A stretch of DNA of 64,000 nucleotides from positions 1 to 64,000 of the forward strand of contig NZ_JARXHY010000003.1 of NCBI RefSeq assembly GCF_031127815.1, read 5' to 3'. The notes under the pieces are model-generated. The model was not told the origin of the DNA, made no database searches, and worked only from the letters and a program-made list of their open reading frames with translations. The stretch's first letter is position 1, and the number at the start of each line of letters is the position of its first letter. The translations under genes and the position numbers were made by a program. Shown here piece after piece: positions 61,600 to 64,000 of the stretch. The stretch is from Pelagicoccus sp. SDUM812003 (GTDB lineage: Bacteria > Verrucomicrobiota > Verrucomicrobiia > Opitutales > Opitutaceae).

Positions 61600-62954
61600 T
61601 TCACGTTGCGGGCGGCTTCTTCGACCTGCTGGTAGAGGAGCTGCACCGTTTCATCCGATTCGATTCTCAGGGCGCGGCTGACGAAAGTCTGAGCTTCGGA
61701 GAAGCGTTCCTCTTCGATGAGCAGCTTCGCTCGCGTGATGAGGGCGAGATACTCCGCTTCAGGGTCGTGCTCAGCTTGGTCGAGGACGAGGTACGCCCGA
61801 TCTCGGTCGCCGTTTTTCACGTAAAGCTTTGCCAGCTTGACCAGGGCGTTGCCGTCCATGGGTTGCATCTTGATGGCCTTCATCATCAGACCGATAGCCT
61901 TCGATGTCTCTTGGCGGTGTTGCGCGAGCTCTGCCGCCGCCACTTGGTAGTCGAAGAGGTCTTCATTCGAAGCGGAGGATTCCTGAAGGTCGATCTTGGC
62001 GAAGAGGGCTTCGGCCCGATCGAACTGCTCGCGCTGGATCAGGACTTTGACGGCGGCGAGCAGAGAGCTGATGTCGTCCTCGCTGGCGAGCGGGGCGGCG
62101 GCGATGAAGGTTTCCGCGGCCGGCAGGTCCATGCCGAGCTTGGCGTAGAGGTTTCCCAGCAGCATGAGCGACTGGAAATCGTCGCCGCCCAAGGCCCGTG
62201 CGATCTCTAGGTTTCGGGCTGCCTTCTGGTAATCCTGTATGCCGAGGTAGGCGTTGGTCTGGGCGAGCCAGTAGTCGACGTTTCGGGGGCGTCTGGCGAT
62301 GAGCTCGTCCTGCGCTCGGATCGCTTCCATGTAGCGCTGCGACTTTAGGTAGGTCTGAGCTTTGCCTTCCAGCCAGTCGAAGTTGTCGGGCTCGGCGAGC
62401 ACGGCGCGATCATAGGCCACCTCCGCTGATATGTAGTTGCCTTCGGCGTAATGGCAGAAGCCCAGCATGCCGAAGGTCTGGCTGTGCGAGTCGCCTAGTT
62501 CCACGGCTTTGAGCAGCGCGATCAGGGCGCTTTTCGTGTCGCCCACGCGTAGCTTGAGCACTCCTAGATTGGTCCAGGCCCGCTGGAAGTCTGGAAAGGC
62601 CTCGATGGCCAGCTTGTATTGCTCTTCGGCCTGCAGGTATTCGTCGTTCTCGAAATAGACGTTGCCCAGCAAGTAGTTGAAGCTGGCGCTGTGCTCTTCC
62701 TCCCCGGTGGTCATGCTGCGTAGGAAGGTCTTCGCGTGCTCCTTGTTGATGCGCATGATAGGGGCGACCTTTTTGAGCATGACTTTCTCGATATCGCTCA
62801 GGGGTGGTTCCTTTTCGGAAAGCACCCCGTAGCTGGCGGTGAAGCGTTTCATGAACTCGTCGCTATTCAGGTCAGGTTCTCCCAGCTCGCGCGGCAGGGC
62901 GCCTTGGTGGAACAGGAAGATGATCGCGCAAAGCGATAGAAGGATCGATTTCAT
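61596..62954 (-). CDS. secreted TPR-repeat protein
   Basis: The 452-aa product has a hydrophobic N-terminus (about 1-20) and about nine tetratricopeptide units: SFNYLLGNVYFENDEYLQAEEQYKLAIEAFPDF, then AWTNLGVLKLRVGDTKSALIALLKAVELG, and so on to about residue 445. TPR proteins scaffold complexes. It is the third gene of an operon with TonB and ExbD on the minus strand and overlaps the TonB stop by 4 bases, so it probably helps the TonB machine in the periplasm. Confidence 0.85.
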   Translation of the reverse strand: MKSILLSLCAIIFLFHQGALPRELGEPDLNSDEFMKRFTASYGVLSEKEPPLSDIEKVMLKKVAPIMRINKEHAKTFLRSMTTGEEEHSASFNYLLGNVYFENDEYLQAEEQYKLAIEAFPDFQRAWTNLGVLKLRVGDTKSALIALLKAVELGDSHSQTFGMLGFCHYAEGNYISAEVAYDRAVLAEPDNFDWLEGKAQTYLKSQRYMEAIRAQDELIARRPRNVDYWLAQTNAYLGIQDYQKAARNLEIARALGGDDFQSLMLLGNLYAKLGMDLPAAETFIAAAPLASEDDISSLLAAVKVLIQREQFDRAEALFAKIDLQESSASNEDLFDYQVAAAELAQHRQETSKAIGLMMKAIKMQPMDGNALVKLAKLYVKNGDRDRAYLVLDQAEHDPEAEYLALITRAKLLIEEERFSEAQTFVSRALRIESDETVQLLYQQVEEAARNVN

Positions 62955-63646
62955 ATGGAGAAGGGGCTGCTATTGGAGCGACTGATGTAGGTGGTCTTGC
63001 GGCGCACGATGCAGTTCACTTTTTCTCCGTCCTTGACGGCTGGCTTGAATCGCATGCGTTTCACCCATTCCACCAGCGTGGGAACCGCTTCTGGGTAGTC
63101 TGTATCGAGAATATGGATATCGTGAGGCCGGCCTTTGGTGTCCACGCGGCAAAGGTAGGTGAACGTGACCCGGCTGTCGGTGTTTCCGATCAAGTGGGGC
63201 GGGATCTGCAGGGGAGGCGTGTAGTAGACCTTCGGCTTTTCGGTCACGTCCGCGAAGTCGAAGACGGTCAGTTCCTCCATGCTTTCGGTTTCGTAGTTTT
63301 CGATCGTTTCCGCTACGCTGAGGCTGTTTTCAGTGAGTTTTTTGGGGGATAGGCCGAAATCGATCTCAAGAAAGCCGAGGGGCAGCTCGCCTGATTCGGA
63401 GGTGGATGGAACGTTGAAGTTGATCGATGCGCTGGTTCGCTTTGGAGGCGTTTTGGCTGGTGGCGGCGGCGGTGGCGGTGGGAGGTAGACGTCCTGAACT
63501 TCGAAGATGGGGGCTGGCTCCGGGTAGTCGATTTTCAGCTGCGTCATGCCCATGGATACGAATACGGCGGCGGAGACCAGAATGCCGCCGAAGAAGGTAA
63601 CGGGGTGGAGTTTGCTGCCGCGAAGCTGTTTTTCTAGTGGGGTCAT
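62951..63646 (-). CDS. TonB energy-transducer protein
   Basis: The 231-aa protein has a cytoplasmic start, one membrane helix (about 17-33, FFGGILVSAAVFVSMGMT), a Pro-rich linker (PPPPPPPPAKTPPK, about 54-68) and a C-terminal TonB-C domain (about 150-225: RVTFTYLCRVDTKGRPHDI, ending MRFKPAVKDGEKVNC). It couples proton flow through ExbBD to outer-membrane receptors such as the one at 37432. The next gene upstream is exbD. Confidence 0.9.
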   Translation of the reverse strand: MTPLEKQLRGSKLHPVTFFGGILVSAAVFVSMGMTQLKIDYPEPAPIFEVQDVYLPPPPPPPPAKTPPKRTSASINFNVPSTSESGELPLGFLEIDFGLSPKKLTENSLSVAETIENYETESMEELTVFDFADVTEKPKVYYTPPLQIPPHLIGNTDSRVTFTYLCRVDTKGRPHDIHILDTDYPEAVPTLVEWVKRMRFKPAVKDGEKVNCIVRRKTTYISRSNSSPFSI

Positions 63647-63661
63647 GTATTTGAAGATGCG

Positions 63662-64000
63662 CTACTGTTCGGTGGCGAAGTGGATGCGTTTGGCTCCGGC
63701 GGCTTTAGCCTCGCCGTAGACCCGAGCGAAGACGCCGTGGCTGGCGGAAGCGTCGGCTTGGATGATGACGTCGGACTCCTCGGTGGTCAGGATGCGCTGC
63801 ACGCGGGGCCGTACGCCGGAGACGCCGATCTCCTCGCCGCCGTAGAAGACGCGATCGTCGTTGGAGATGGCTATGAGGATGGAGTTCTTGTCTAGGGCGA
63901 CGGTGGAGGCGGCTTGGGGTTTGCGAACCTCGATGCCGCTCTCTTCAACGAACACGGTGGTGACGATGAAGAAGATGAGAAGGATGAAGATGCAGTCGAT
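63662..64000 (-). CDS. ExbD/TolR-family protein, 5' end outside the window
   Basis: The reading frame is open to the right edge. The first visible residues ([17 protein letters not shown]) are the single membrane helix of ExbD, followed by the periplasmic domain ([33 protein letters not shown]). It forms a proton channel with ExbB and drives the downstream TonB. ExbB probably lies beyond the edge. Confidence 0.88.
   Translation of the reverse strand: MDCIFILLIFFIVTTVFVEESGIEVRKPQAASTVALDKNSILIAISNDDRVFYGGEEIGVSGVRPRVQRILTTEESDVIIQADASASHGVFARVYGEAKAAGAKRIHFATEQ

Noticed and set aside
1-64000. CRISPR array, insertion sequence, prophage or replication origin
   Set aside because: I saw no regularly spaced repeats, no transposase or integrase motif, and no dnaA-box cluster. 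Only the tRNA repeat hints at mobility.

Overview
The window looks like a chromosomal stretch from a marine-type Verrucomicrobiota bacterium, most likely of the Opitutales (Pelagicoccus or Puniceicoccus relatives). This is inferred from gene content: TonB/ExbD systems, a helical-repeat protein of verrucomicrobial type, DUF3127, DUF6340, a long-form PPi-type phosphofructokinase and ECF sigma modules. No rRNA or marker tree supports it here. Genes are dense and GC-rich on both strands. I see no transposase, phage gene, plasmid gene or CRISPR array.

Layout. 1-215: tRNA-Gly(UCC) on the minus strand with its terminator and a 38-bp direct repeat of the tRNA 3' end. 215-928: a non-coding stretch with an orphan terminator hairpin. 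929-4245: a helical-repeat membrane protein, a glycosyltransferase, a DUF3127 SSB-like protein and a thioredoxin-fold protein. 4357-14692: one compact 12-gene, translationally coupled operon holding YceI, IDI, a prenyl synthase, an ABC permease and ATPase, a heme-copper-oxidase-like membrane protein, two further membrane proteins, a FixO/FixP-like di-heme cytochrome c, a Cus-like two-component pair and a metallo-beta-lactamase-fold hydrolase. 14721-22025: MFS transporter, serine hydrolase, XRE regulator with a palindromic operator, antiporter-RCK-EIIA fusion, a secreted unknown and a gamma-glutamylcyclotransferase. 22292-23795: a putative anti-sigma factor, a ZraP/CnrR-like sensor and an ECF sigma factor. 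23862-30078: a TonB-C lipoprotein, a Gfo/Idh-type protein lacking its catalytic residues, a FetAB-like ABC pair, a fused TRAP permease and a methyltransferase.

30154-35178 is a carbohydrate ABC importer operon (binding protein and two permeases) ending in a parallel beta-helix lyase-like protein. 35249-37232 holds a DUF6340 lipoprotein and RsmE. 37432-41828 is a TonB-dependent receptor with two secreted phosphoesterases, probably for phosphorus scavenging. 41866-54566 holds two paralogous four-gene cassettes, each encoding REC-histidine kinase, single-domain response regulator, a small uncharacterised protein and a GspE/PilB ATPase. Between them lie a 954-aa coiled-coil membrane protein and a secreted protein made of seven TonB-C-like repeats. 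55051-64000: GlyS, a PPi-PFK-like protein with unusual active-site residues, an NhaC antiporter, XdhC and MocA-like maturation factors, and a TPR-TonB-ExbD operon running off the right edge.

The two most interesting systems are the duplicated kinase-regulator-small protein-ATPase cassette, with no pilus or secretion structural genes nearby, and the isoprenoid/ABC/oxidase-like operon. Both assignments rest on my reading of motifs and gene order, without database searches.
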